This document shows, piece by piece, positions 10,255 through 20,900 of a DNA stretch of 64,000 nucleotides. Source of the stretch: Frateuria terrea. Lineage in GTDB: Bacteria > Pseudomonadota > Gammaproteobacteria > Xanthomonadales > Rhodanobacteraceae. A program made the position numbers and the translations under genes. Below the pieces are notes generated by a model that had not been told where the DNA came from, made no database searches, and saw only the letters and a list, made by a program, of their open reading frames with translations. Numbering within the stretch: position 1 is the first letter of the stretch; each line of letters begins with the position of its first letter. Where the stretch lies: assembly GCF_900115705.1 (NCBI RefSeq), contig NZ_FOXL01000006.1, positions 186,001-250,000 of the forward strand. Reading direction: 5' to 3'.

Positions 10255-10490
10255 CCCGCCGGGGGAGACCTACTCTCGGGAAAGGGGTGGGAGAAGGATT
10301 CGGTATCGCCGGGACGCCACGCTGCGCCCCAACCCTTCACCCGGCCTGTCGGGCACCCTCCCCTGGAGGGAAACGGATTTGGGCGGAGGTCGAGGCAAGG
10401 TCTTCGACTTCGGCGCTGCGCGGGCGCCTACGCGCGAATTCTTTAACCGTTCACCCTGATCGCGGCGCAGCGGAGTCGAAGGGTTACCGC
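10255..10490. repeat. gene-free spacer with C/T-rich and GAAGGGT-type intergenic repeats
   Basis: This spacer between the convergently placed upstream end of hemB and the ABC permease stop has no plausible gene. It holds a C/T-rich block (10260-10385, including ccctcccctggaggg) of the dispersed family described elsewhere. At 10445-10487 lies ttcaccctgatcgcggcgca followed by gcggagtcgaagggt, whose ends (accct/agggt) are inverted. I recall near-identical sequences between genes in many proteobacteria, but copy number here cannot be checked. Confidence 0.45.
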
Positions 10491-11723
10491 CTAAGCGTCC
10501 CGTATCGCGGCGATCGGGTCCAGCGCCGCCGCCTGCCGCGCCGGATAAAAGCTGAAGACCAGGCCGATGGCCAGGCACGCGACCACCGAGGCAAGGATGC
10601 CAATGGGCTCCCACGCCACCTGCCAGCCGGCGAACAGCGCGATCGCATACGCCAGCGCGGCGCCGAACAGCAGCCCGATCAGCGCCCCAGCCGTGCAGAT
10701 CACCACCGCCTCGCGCAGGAAACGCACCACGATGTCCTGCCGGCGCGCACCGATCGCGCGCAGCAGGCCGATCTCGCGGCGCCGCTCGAGCACGTTGGCG
10801 AGCATGATGTTCATGATGCCGATGCCGCCGACCAGCAGGCTGACGCCGGCGATCGAGCCCATCACGATGGAGAAGATGCGCTGGGTCTGCTGGTTCTGCC
10901 GGTACAGCTGCTGCGGCACGACCAGCTGGTAATCGTCCACACCGGCATGGCGCTGGTCCAGCACCTGGCCGAGCACCTGCGCACCGTCGCCGAGGCGATC
11001 AGGATCGGCCACGCGCAGCAGGAAGCGATCGATCTCATCTTCCATCGGCTGGAACCGGAAGCGCGCGCGGGCGCTGGCCAGCGGCACGAAGATGCGGTCG
11101 CTGTCGGCGCCTAGTGCCACACCTTCGAAGCGGTCCTTGTCCAGGTCGCGATCGGCCAGCACGCCGACTACGCGCAGCCAGACCTGGTTGACCTTGAGCA
11201 ACCGGCCCAGCGGCTTGCCGCCAGGGAACAGGTCATGCGCGACCTGCGCGCCGAGCACCGCCACGGCGGCCAGCCGTGCGTCGTCCCCGGCACTCAGCGC
11301 ACGGCCCTGGGCCACGTGCAGGGATGCCAGTTCGAAGTAGTCCGGGCTGATGCCGCTGACCTGCGCCTGGCTGGTGCCCTGGTCACTGAAGACACCCCAG
11401 GCCTTGATGCGCTTCTCCGCCGCAAAGCGTTCGGCAGTGGGCACGACGGAGAGTGCCGCGCGGGCATCGGCTTCGGTCAGGCCCAGGCTGCGGGCGCGTG
11501 CCTCCTTGAGCGCATCGCCGTCGGCGCTGTGCGCCTCGACGATCAGGTTGTGCAGGCCCAGGCTCTCGACCAGCCGGAGCGCTTCGCGCCGGCTGCCCGC
11601 ACCCACGCCCTGCATCGCCACGATCGCGCCCACGCCGAAGATCATGCCGAGCAAGGTGAGCAGGGTACGCAGCTTGCGCCGCGAGAGTTCCTCGATCGCC
11701 TCGCGCCACGGACCGGCCTTCAT
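10491..11723 (-). CDS. MacB-like ABC transporter permease
   Basis: A 410-residue permease of the MacB/FtsX type. It has one membrane span near residues 22-42 (TLLTLLGMIFGVGAIVAM), a periplasmic domain of about 230 residues and three C-terminal spans beginning near residue 285 (GSIAGVSLLVGGIGIMNIML). The conserved ERRREIGLLRAIGARRQDI coupling region and the final SFYPARQAAALDPIAAIR are typical. Unlike E. coli MacB the ATPase is a separate protein, encoded first in this operon. Its ATG overlaps the stop of the preceding adaptor gene (11720-11723). It should work with that ATPase and the two adaptors to export an unknown substrate; no TolC-like gene is nearby. Confidence 0.9.
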   Translation of the reverse strand: MKAGPWREAIEELSRRKLRTLLTLLGMIFGVGAIVAMQGVGAGSRREALRLVESLGLHNLIVEAHSADGDALKEARARSLGLTEADARAALSVVPTAERFAAEKRIKAWGVFSDQGTSQAQVSGISPDYFELASLHVAQGRALSAGDDARLAAVAVLGAQVAHDLFPGGKPLGRLLKVNQVWLRVVGVLADRDLDKDRFEGVALGADSDRIFVPLASARARFRFQPMEDEIDRFLLRVADPDRLGDGAQVLGQVLDQRHAGVDDYQLVVPQQLYRQNQQTQRIFSIVMGSIAGVSLLVGGIGIMNIMLANVLERRREIGLLRAIGARRQDIVVRFLREAVVICTAGALIGLLFGAALAYAIALFAGWQVAWEPIGILASVVACLAIGLVFSFYPARQAAALDPIAAIRDA

Positions 11724-12931
11724 GCGCCCGCTCCCGTGCCGCCGGTGGCGAGCAGGATGCGGTCGCCTTCGTGCAGGCCATCGAGTACCTGCGTGCGAGT
11801 GGCGCCGCGGGCACCGAGCTTGAGCTTGCGCACGACTTCATCGCCTCCGCTGAGCACGCGCACGGTCGCCGCATCACCGTCGCCGCCCAGCGCCAAGTTG
11901 GGCACGCTCATGCCATGCGGCGTCTTAAGCAGCAGGATGTTGCCGACGAAGCGCTGCCCGGGCGCCCAGCCGTAGCGACGCACCGCCTCGGCGGGCACGC
12001 GCGCCTTCATCAGCAGGTACTTCACCGGACTCTCGCGGTCGCGCGGCTGGGCCGCTGCAGCCAGCCAGTGGAGCTTGGCCGAGACCTGTTGGTCCGGCCG
12101 GCCCCAGGGATGCAGTTCCACCGCATCGCCCACGGCAATGCCCTGCGCCTCGATCTGCGGCACGGCCAGTTGCACTTCCAGCGCATCGAGATCGGGCAGG
12201 CTGGCGAAGCTGTTGCCTGCCCACAGGCTGCTGCCGACGTGCGGCAGCTGTTCCGACCAGTCGCGTTCCAGCACCAGTACGCCGTCGTGCGGCGCACGCA
12301 GCTCCAGCGCGTCGAGGTCGGCCTGCTTCTGTTTGGCGACCATGTCGTAGGTGTTGTGCTGGGCATCGAGCACGGCCAACTCGGCCTCGCCGCGGGCGCT
12401 GGATTGCTGCTCGCGCCATTCCAGGATCTGTCGGCGCACGCCGAGGTAAGCGGCATCCTGCACGGCATCGAGAATATCGTTGCGCGCGATCGCAGCCAGC
12501 GTGGCGTGCGCGTAGCGGTGGGCGATCGCCAGCTGGCCATCGACCTGGATCATGTCCACATCCAGCTGCCCGCGCTTGTCCGCCAGCTCGCCCTGCTTGC
12601 CGGCGCGAGCGATCAGGTTGCGCTCCAGGTCGATGCGCGCCTGCGCCAGGTCCTGCTTGCTCTGCGTGGCGGAGAAGCGCGCGACCAGCTCGCCCTTGGT
12701 CACGTGGCTGCCGTCGGGCAGCATCCAGCTCAGCTGGCGCGGCGTCCATTGCTGGCCGGGCACCAGCAGCGGCGTGGCGGTGACCGCGCGCAACTCGCCA
12801 TCGGCCTGCACGCTGAATTCGAGCGGGCCGGCGTGCGCCTGTTCGAGCACGGTGTAGTCCACTTTCTGCGCGCTGCCGCAGGCGGCGAGCGACAGCAACA
12901 ACGGCAACAACCCGCCTATCCGACGCCGCAT
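11720..12931 (-). CDS. HlyD/MacA-type periplasmic adaptor lipoprotein
   Basis: A 403-residue membrane-fusion protein. A lipobox (LLLSLAAC) near residue 18 predicts lipidation. The split biotinyl-lipoyl domain is seen as LPDGSHVTKGELVARF near residue 70 and ALELRAPHDGVLVLERDW near 205. Between them lies an alpha-hairpin rich in Gln, Ala and charged residues. A beta-barrel region follows (DLDALEVQLAVPQIEAQGI). It overlaps its neighbours at both ends: TGATG with the tandem adaptor upstream and ATGA with the permease downstream. It probably contributes a third adaptor module to the same transporter. Substrate unknown. Confidence 0.85.
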   Translation of the reverse strand: MRRRIGGLLPLLLSLAACGSAQKVDYTVLEQAHAGPLEFSVQADGELRAVTATPLLVPGQQWTPRQLSWMLPDGSHVTKGELVARFSATQSKQDLAQARIDLERNLIARAGKQGELADKRGQLDVDMIQVDGQLAIAHRYAHATLAAIARNDILDAVQDAAYLGVRRQILEWREQQSSARGEAELAVLDAQHNTYDMVAKQKQADLDALELRAPHDGVLVLERDWSEQLPHVGSSLWAGNSFASLPDLDALEVQLAVPQIEAQGIAVGDAVELHPWGRPDQQVSAKLHWLAAAAQPRDRESPVKYLLMKARVPAEAVRRYGWAPGQRFVGNILLLKTPHGMSVPNLALGGDGDAATVRVLSGGDEVVRKLKLGARGATRTQVLDGLHEGDRILLATGGTGAGA

Positions 12932-14803
12932 CAGACACCCTCCCTGGCCGGCGGGATCGCCACCTGCACCGACTGGCCCGGCTTGAGCCCCGCCTGCTGG
13001 CCATCCTTCAGTTGGATCAGCAAGTCGATCACCGGAATCGCCTCCACCCGCGACTTGCTGTGCACGTTGTTGCCGATCTGGGCCACGGTGCCTTCCAGTC
13101 GGCGCCGGCCGCCCCCGGCGACCTGCACCTGCACGGCCTGGCCTACGCGGACCTGCGACAGGTCGCGCTCGGGCAGGACCGCGCGCACGGCGAGGGTGGA
13201 CAGGTCCGGCATCTGCGCCACCGACTGCCCTCGCCAGATCTGCGAGCCGGTGTCGATCTTGCTGCCGTCCCAGGCGGACTGGTGCAACACGATGCCGTCG
13301 CGCGGGGCGGTGATGGTGAGCGCGCCGAGCGACTGCTGGAGTTCGGCCACCTCGCTTGCCAGCTGCGCCACTTCGGCATCGGCCAAGCGCTTCTCGGCCG
13401 TCCGCGCGGACGCGGCGATGCGCTCACGCTCGACGGTCAGACGCAATTTCTGTTCCGCCTTGGTGCGCGCCACGACCAGCTTGCGATACTCGACGCCAGC
13501 TACGTAGTCCTTGGGAACGGTCGCCTTGCGTCGCGCCTTCTCCGCTTCCGCGCGCGCCTGCGCGGTGGCGAGCTGCGCTTCCCGCGCGCGATCGGCGAGG
13601 TCGAGCTTGAGTTGTTCCTGCTTGCGCTGCTTCTCGGCCAGCTCGCTGCGCTTGGCGGTGAGGTTCTTCACCACCTCGCTGCTGTCGAAGACCACCAGCA
13701 TGTCGCCCTTCTTCACCTGTGCGCCATCGCCGGCCATCTGCGTGACGGTGAGCTGCCACAGGCCATCGACCGCCGGCGGCGAGATCGCCAGGCTGCGCTG
13801 GGCGAACAGTTCGCCTTCGATGCGCAGGGGTGCGGTCGAAACGCTGGCTGCCGCCACCGGGGCCGGCTCCTGCGCGGTATCGACGCGCACGCTCATGCCC
13901 GGGCGCAATGCGAACGAGGTGCCCTTGTCGAACGCGATGTCCAGTTCGAAATAGCGGCCGTCGCCCCACTGCGTGCGGGCGATGGGTGCACCCGCGATGG
14001 CTTGGATGCGGCCGCGTGCCCTGCTGCCAGGCAAGGCGTCGATGCTGAGGTAAACCGTCTGCCCAACCTTCAGGCCCGCACGGTCGGGTTCGAGCACCCA
14101 GGCATTCACCGAGTAATCGTCGCCCTGGCCGACGACCTCGCCGACCTCGTTGCCCGGGTAGGCTGACGAGCCCTCCTCGTAGCGGCCGCCCCGGCCGAAG
14201 AAATTATCGAAGCCGTGGATGACCGTGCCCGCGCGCGTGGCGCGAACTTCGGCCTGGGTCACCTGGTCCTGGTTGAACGCCAGCGACAGACGCTGCTTTT
14301 CGAGCTCGAGATCGCTGTCTTGGCGCCGCCGCGCCACCGCCTCGGCCGCCTGCTGCGCCGCTTCGCGCTTGACAGCCAGTGCGCGCTCGGTGCGTTGCAT
14401 CTCGCTCTGGTAGCGATCGTAGTTGAGCGCGGAGATCAGGTTTTTCGGAATCGCCGCATCCACCGCCGCGGTATCGCGCTCGGCCTGCGCGTCGGCCAGC
14501 GCGAGGTCGGCATCGGACTGCTTGAGCTCCAGCTCGGCGATCTCTTTGGCGTTCTTGGCCGCGGTCTGCTCCAGTTGCGCCTTGAGCTTGCGCAGTTCGG
14601 CCTCGGCCGGGCCGGCGTCGATGCGCAGCAGCACGTCGCCCTTGCCCACATGCGCGGCGTCGGGCACGTAGTAGCGCAGCACCACTGGCGAGCTCATCGA
14701 GGGCGGCGTGTAGATGCCCTGCGCATCGGCCATCCGTATCTCGCCGCTGAACACGGTAGCGCGTGCACCGCTGCAGGCCAGCAATGCGAACAGTGCCACC
14801 CAG

Positions 14804-14820
<17 letters not shown>
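12931..14820 (-). CDS. tandem HlyD-type adaptor protein, two fusion modules in one chain
   Basis: A 629-residue exported protein (signal peptide to about residue 21, ending GARA) with two complete adaptor modules. Module 1 has a lipoyl half [19 protein letters not shown] near residue 52, a coiled-coil hairpin and the return [19 protein letters not shown]. From about residue 330 the pattern restarts with [20 protein letters not shown], a second coiled coil and [19 protein letters not shown], then [20 protein letters not shown]. MacA/HlyD proteins usually have one module in 330-480 residues, so this chain is a fusion or internal duplication. Its start overlaps the ATPase gene by 17 bases and its stop overlaps the next adaptor by one base. 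Confidence 0.85.
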
Positions 14821-15478
<658 letters not shown>

Positions 15479-15498
15479 GCATGATTCCCCTTCAGGTC

Positions 15499-15537
15499 AC
15501 ACTTCCGGAGTGTCGCAACGGCGGTGGGTGCCCGCAA
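15499..15537 (-). promoter_or_regulatory. promoter of the ABC export operon with overlapping palindrome
   Basis: On the minus strand TTGCGG (15532-15537) and GACACT (15509-15514) are exactly 17 bases apart, about 31 bases before the ATPase ATG. A perfect inverted repeat, ACACT-N5-AGTGT (15499-15513), overlaps the -10 box, where a repressor would block RNA polymerase. No dedicated regulator gene is adjacent, so control by a protein here is inference. Confidence 0.5.
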
Positions 15538-15617
15538 GTAGCCAGCATGGCCCGTTTCCGATACCTTCCCCCGATTGCCGCCGCGCCCGCGACGTTGCAT
15601 CCACTGCACACGACCGC

Positions 15618-16634
15618 ATGAGCTTCGACACCCGATCCCCTACCCTGCTCGCCGACCTCGGCGGCACCAACGTCCGTTTCGCACTGGCCGACGTCGACCA
15701 TCCCCAGCCGCTGCTCACCGAGAGCGTGCGACGCTACCGCGTGCGCGACTTCGCCACGTTGGCGGACGCGATCCGCCGGTACTTCGCCGACACCGGTCTG
15801 ACCGCGCCGTGCGCGGTCATCGCTGCCGCCGGGCGCATCGCCGACGGCGAGACGGTGAAGATCACCAACAATCCGTGGGGAGTCGCGGCGCACGCGCTGC
15901 AGGCCGACCTCGGGATGGCCTCGGTCAAGCTGGTCAACGATTTCGCCGCACAGAGCATGGCCGTGCCGCTGCTGCAGCCGGAGCACCTGCAGGCAGTCGG
16001 CGAACCACCCCTGCCGCGGCTGGACCGCTGCGGCCACCAGACCTTCGTGGTGATGGGACCGGGCACGGGCCTGGGCGTCGGTGGGCTGTTGCGGCGCGAG
16101 GGGCACTGCAGCGTGCTGGAAAGCGAGGGTGGCCATGCCGGGTTCGCCGCGCACAGCCGCGAGGACATCGAGATCCTGCACCGGCTCAACGAGCGCTTCG
16201 GCCGCGTCTCCAACGAGCGGCTGATCTGCGGCGCCGGCCTGGTGAACCTCTATTCGGCGCTGGCCGACATCGCTGGCGAGCGAGCGCAGGACTACACCCC
16301 CGAGGACATCACGGCGCACGCCGGCGCCGGCACCGATCCCTTGTGCGTGCGCACGGTCGAGACGCTGGCCGGCATTTTCGGCTCCGTCGCCGGCGATCTG
16401 GTGCTGACCCTGGGCGGCTGGGACGGTGTCTACCTTACCGGCGGCCTGCTGCCGATCCTGCTGCCCTGGCTGCAGCGGGGCGTCTTCCGCCAGCGCTTCG
16501 AGGCCAAGGGGCGCTTCAGCGACACCATGCGCCAGGTGCCCACCGTCGCCGTGCTGCATCCGGAACCGGGCCTGCTCGGCGCCGCCGCGCTGGCGGTGAT
16601 GGAAGCCGGCCGCCCGCTGCTGCCGCAGGCCTGA
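15618..16634 (+). CDS. glk: glucokinase
   Basis: A 338-residue ROK-independent, proteobacterial-type glucokinase that phosphorylates glucose with ATP in the cytoplasm. Residues 10-20 (LLADLGGTNVRFA) form the phosphate-1 loop, VMGPGTGLGVGGLL the phosphate-2 region, and LESEGGHAGFA carries the glucose-contacting Glu and His. The length agrees with the family. In-frame starts further left would add residues unlike glucokinase, so ATG 15618 is preferred; no ribosome binding site is evident. Divergent from the ABC operon and followed after 83 bases by the HAD phosphatase, which may use phosphorylated sugars as substrates. Confidence 0.95.
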   Translation: MSFDTRSPTLLADLGGTNVRFALADVDHPQPLLTESVRRYRVRDFATLADAIRRYFADTGLTAPCAVIAAAGRIADGETVKITNNPWGVAAHALQADLGMASVKLVNDFAAQSMAVPLLQPEHLQAVGEPPLPRLDRCGHQTFVVMGPGTGLGVGGLLRREGHCSVLESEGGHAGFAAHSREDIEILHRLNERFGRVSNERLICGAGLVNLYSALADIAGERAQDYTPEDITAHAGAGTDPLCVRTVETLAGIFGSVAGDLVLTLGGWDGVYLTGGLLPILLPWLQRGVFRQRFEAKGRFSDTMRQVPTVAVLHPEPGLLGAAALAVMEAGRPLLPQA

Positions 16635-16717
16635 AATCCGCCCCTCACGCCCGCGTGGGCCGCACGTTTGCGTGATGTCCGTTCGGCGACACTGGCAGCC
16701 CCCTTGGGAGAGCCGCC

Positions 16718-17401
16718 ATGAGCCGCAACAAAACCGCCTTCCTGTTCGACCTCGACGGCACGCTGGTCGACAGCGTCTACCAGCACGTGCTGGCGTGGAA
16801 GGAGGCCCTCGACCGCGAGGGCATCGAGCTCTCGGTATGGCGCATCCACCGCAAGATCGGCATGAGCGGTGGCCTCTTCACGCGGATACTGCTGCGCGAG
16901 ACCGGCATCGAGATCACCGAGGACCGCGTGGCGCGGCTGCGCCGCTGGCACGCGCAGGCGTATGGCCGTCGCGCCGAGGCCGGCGGCGTGCAACCGCTGC
17001 CCCGTGCGCGTGAATTGCTGGCCTGGCTCACCGACGCCGGCCTGCCATGGGCCATCGCCACCAGCGGACGCATGGAGACGGCGGCGCACAATCTCGAGGC
17101 ACTGGGGGTGGATCCGGCGAAAGTGCCGGTGATCACCCGCGACGACGTGCGCCACGCCAAGCCCGACCCGGACCTCTTCCTGGCCGCAGCCGACCGGCTG
17201 GGCGTGGACATCCAGCACGCGCTGGTGCTGGGCGACAGCATCTGGGACATGCTCGCTGCGCAGCGCTGCCGCGCGCTCGGCGTGGGCCTGCTCTCGGGCG
17301 GCTACGGCCAGGAGGAGCTGGAGCACGCCGGTGCCTTCCGCGTCTACGAGGATCCCGCCGACCTGCTGTACCACATCGACGAAGTCGCGGCGCGCGACTG
17401 A
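16718..17401 (+). CDS. HAD-superfamily hydrolase, subfamily IA phosphatase
   Basis: A 227-residue phosphatase with all four HAD motifs: nucleophile loop FLFDLDGTLVDS (residues 8-19), motif II IATSGR, motif III Lys in HAKPDPDLF and motif IV LGDSIWDM. The helical cap inserted after motif I places it with beta-phosphoglucomutase and phosphoglycolate-phosphatase relatives. The Glu/Arg cap features of a mutase are not clear, so phosphatase is the safer call; the substrate is unknown. GGGAGA eight bases before ATG 16718 sets the start. It follows glk on the same strand and may be co-expressed with it. Confidence 0.9.
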   Translation: MSRNKTAFLFDLDGTLVDSVYQHVLAWKEALDREGIELSVWRIHRKIGMSGGLFTRILLRETGIEITEDRVARLRRWHAQAYGRRAEAGGVQPLPRARELLAWLTDAGLPWAIATSGRMETAAHNLEALGVDPAKVPVITRDDVRHAKPDPDLFLAAADRLGVDIQHALVLGDSIWDMLAAQRCRALGVGLLSGGYGQEELEHAGAFRVYEDPADLLYHIDEVAARD

Positions 17402-17993
17402 GCCGAAGCCCACGGCGCGGCGGCGGTGCCCGCGCCGGAAGGCTCGCTTTCGGCGGGCCACTTCGCGTCGGGCGACTGCGTCGAGGCAAGACTGACAAGC
17501 CATTTCAAGAGCCTCGACGGCACGGTGATCAGCGCCGTCGTCTGGTTGCCGTCCAACCGAGTGGAGCGATTCCTACGTCGTTGGGCTGCCAGGAGCTCTG
17601 GTGGTAGACCAACAGCCGCGAGCCATCCGGGGAAAACGCCGGCGGATTGCCGGCGGACACGTTGGGCCCGGCGCCACCTGCAGCTGCGCGAGCGCCCGCT
17701 ATCGACGCGCTGCAGGAACAGGTCGCTGCGCCCGTCTGCGCCCGTCTGCGTTCATCGTGTACGCCGCGCTTCGCCCATCGGGCGAACACCCGGCTGGGGA
17801 GGCTGCCCACGGACATCGGTAATCCAGCACCGCATGGAGTGAAAGGTCGATCAGCGCGGCCTGGCTATGCCGTCGCGCACATCGAAGGTGGCGTTGCGGC
17901 GCAGTCCAGGCCGCCCGCGTGGCACGCGCATGTCTCTGCGCAGCGGGCAGACGCACCCCGGTTTCCCGTCGTGATGGCCTGAACAGGCTTGGT
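17402..17993 (-). pseudogene. remnant of a TolB/PD40-type beta-propeller gene
   Basis: No intact gene fits this 590-base gap, but minus-strand fragments in different frames join into propeller blades. SPDGRSAAYTMNADGR (about 17770) continues, if one copy of a 10-base tandem repeat is removed, as SDLFLQRVDSG. A second frame change gives LAQLQVAPGPNVSAGNPPAF and SPDGSRLLVYHQSSWQPNDV (to about 17560). The duplicated unit is cccgtctgcg at 17731-17740 and 17741-17750 on the plus strand. SPDG-x-x-x-x-Y/V repeats are typical of PD40/WD40-like blades in TolB and serine peptidase relatives. Only two blades survive clearly, so the family cannot be fixed. Outer limits are approximate. Confidence 0.5.
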
Positions 17994-20900
17994 TCAACCG
18001 GGCGCCAGCAACGCGTCCAGGTCGTCCTGGTCGAAGCTGAGCTTCTCGCGCGCACCGCCGCCTTCGAGTACCGCCTCGGCGAGTTCCGCCTTGCGCGCCT
18101 TCAGTTCCTCGATGCGCTCCTCGACCGTGTCGGCGGTGATCAGGCGGAACACGAAGACCGGCTTGTCCTGGCCGATGCGGTGCGCGCGGTCGGAGGCCTG
18201 GGCCTCGGCGGCGGGGTTCCACCACGGGTCGTAGTGGATCACGGTGTCGGCGGCGGTGAGGTTCAGTCCCACGCCACCGGCCTTGAGCGAGAGCAGGAAC
18301 AGCGGCACGTCGCCGTCCTGGAAGCGCTGCACCGGCTCGGCCCGGTCGCGCGTCTCGCCGGTGAGCATCACGTAGCGGATGCGCTTGCGGTCCAGTTCTG
18401 TAGCGATCAGCTTGAGCATCTCGGTGAACTGCGAGAACAGCAGCACCCTGCGCCCTTCGGCGAGCAGCGCCGGCAGCATGTCCATCAGCAACTCGAACTT
18501 GGCCGACTCGCGTACGCCGCGCGCGGCCTCCAGCTTGACCAGGCGCGGATCGCAGCAGACCTGGCGCAGCTTGAGCAGCGCATCGAGCACCACGATGCCC
18601 GAATGCTGGATGCCGCGCTGGGCGATCACCTCGCGCAACTCGTTGGCAAGGGTCAGGCGCAGGCTTTCATACAGCTCACGCTGGCGGCCATCGAGCACCA
18701 CGCGGCGGGTGATTTCGGTCTTCGGCGGCAGCTCGGAGGCGACCTGCGCCTTGGCCCGGCGCAGGATGAAAGGCGCCAGGCGGCGGTTGAGGCGGTCCTG
18801 GCAGTCCTCGTCGCGCTGCTTCTCGATCGGCACGCGGTAGTGGCGGCGGAATGCGCCCTCGTCGCCGAGCAGCCCGGGCACGGCCAGGTCGATCTGCGAC
18901 CACAGTTCGCCCAGGTGGTTTTCCAGCGGCGTGCCGGTCAGGCAGATGCAGCGCGGCGCGCGCAGGCTCAAGACCGCGCGCCGGGCCTGCGTGCGCGGGT
19001 TCTTCACCTGCTGCGCCTCGTCCAGCACGATCAGCGCGAATGGCTGCTTGCGCAGTGCGGATACGTCGCGCGGCAACAGCGCATAGCTGGTCAGCACGAT
19101 GTCCTGTGCGCCCAGCTGCGAGAAGTCGCCGCTGCGTTGCGGGCCGTGCAGGGCAAGCACCTTCAGGCCCGGGGCAAAGCGCGCGATCTCCGACTGCCAG
19201 TTCGGGATCAGGCTGGTCGGCACCACCACCAGCGCCGGCTGCGCCAGCGCGCCGTGTTGCTTGAGCGCCAGCAGGTGGGTGATCAGCTGCAGCGTCTTGC
19301 CCAGACCCATGTCGTCGGCGAGTACGCCGCCGACGCCGGCTTCGGCGAGCGCGTTGAGCCAGCGCAGGCCTTCGCGCTGGTAGGGCCGCAGTTCGACGGT
19401 GAGTCCCTCGGGGACCACATCGCTGGCGCGCTCGGCGGCATCGCGCAGGCGCGCGGTAAAGCCGCGCAGGCCCTCGGGGGCGCGCAGCTCGCCTCCGCTG
19501 GGCAGCGCTTCGACGATTTCCTCCAGGCGGCCGGCCTGCACGCGCGGCAGGTGCAGCTTCTTCTTCGGGCGCTCGAGGTACTCCGCCAGCGGCGCAAGCA
19601 GGCCGCGCAGTTCCTTCAGGCGCACCGGCACACGCCGGCGCTCGTCGACCGGGGCGTACCAGACGGCATCTTCGGGCTCGTTCGGCGCAGGGCTCAGGTT
19701 CAACTGGTGCTCGGCCAGCGCCTGCGCCACCGCAGGCAGCAGGTTGTGGCGCTTGCCTTCGACCTCGATGCCGATCTCCAGGTCGAAGGCGTGGTCGTCG
19801 GTGTCCTCGGTGGCGTTGCCGTACCAGCGCACCGGACCCTCGAGCACCTCGAACGGGAAGCTGGGCGCGTAGTCGAGCTGGAAGCCTTCCGCCTCGAGCT
19901 TGCCGCGCAGGGCCAGCCAGCGCGCGGGCGTGTTCACCTCCAGCGCGCCGGCATAGCCCTTGCCGGGGAACAGCCAGGCGTCCTCGGGCAGCGTGTCGGC
20001 CAGGTCCCAGGGCAGGCCTTCGGTGTCCACGCCGGGGGTGAGGCCCGCCCGCTCGAGCTGCTCCATCGCCGAAAGCTCTTCGGCGCGGCGGCGGGCGATC
20101 TCGACCAGGTGGCCGTTGCGCACGCGCCTGACCAGTGGTTCGCCGCCGCGGCCGGGCAGGCGTTCGCCGGCGTAGTCGAAGGCCAGCCGTGCGTACGCCA
20201 GCGGCGGCGTGCCCGCAGCCAGGCGCGCATGGCGGGTCAGCGCATGCAGGGTCAGCACCGGCTTGGGCGCGAGTTCCGCGCGGCGCAGCTCGTCGAACAC
20301 CTGCGGCGCGGGGAGGCGCTGGCCCAGCGGACTGTTCTTCAGCGCCCTGAGCAGCGGGCGGCCGGCTTCGTGCTTGAGTGGCGGCAAGTCCAGCCAATGG
20401 CTTTCGCGCGGCTCGGCCTCCAGCAGCCCCAGCACCGCATGCTCGCCGTCCAGATACCACAGGTTGTCCAGCCGGAGCAGGCGCTGGTTGTGACCCAGCC
20501 GGGGCAGCAACCGCTGGCTGCCGTCGTGCTCGAGTTGCCAGTGCCAGCCGAGCGGGTGGGCCTTGCCGCGCGAAAGGCGCAAGCCGGCCAGGCCGCCGAG
20601 GAAACACGGCGCGGTGTCGAGCATCTGCGCCAGCAGCGCATCGCCGATATGGCCGGCCAGGCGCACGTAGCTGCGTCCCTTGCGCACGCTCTGTGGCAGA
20701 CCCAGCACGGCCGCGGCCAGATGCTGCTCATGCGGCTCCAGCGAGGCATGGGCGAGATGGCGGCTGTCCAGTGGCACTGGCCGCGCGTGGCGACCATGCT
20801 CGACGACGCTCAACGCCACGGGCGCGACGTCCAGATGGGCCCAGGACGCACCCTCCTCGGGCACGACCTCGAGGAAGAACCCCAGCACCTGGGTTTCCGC

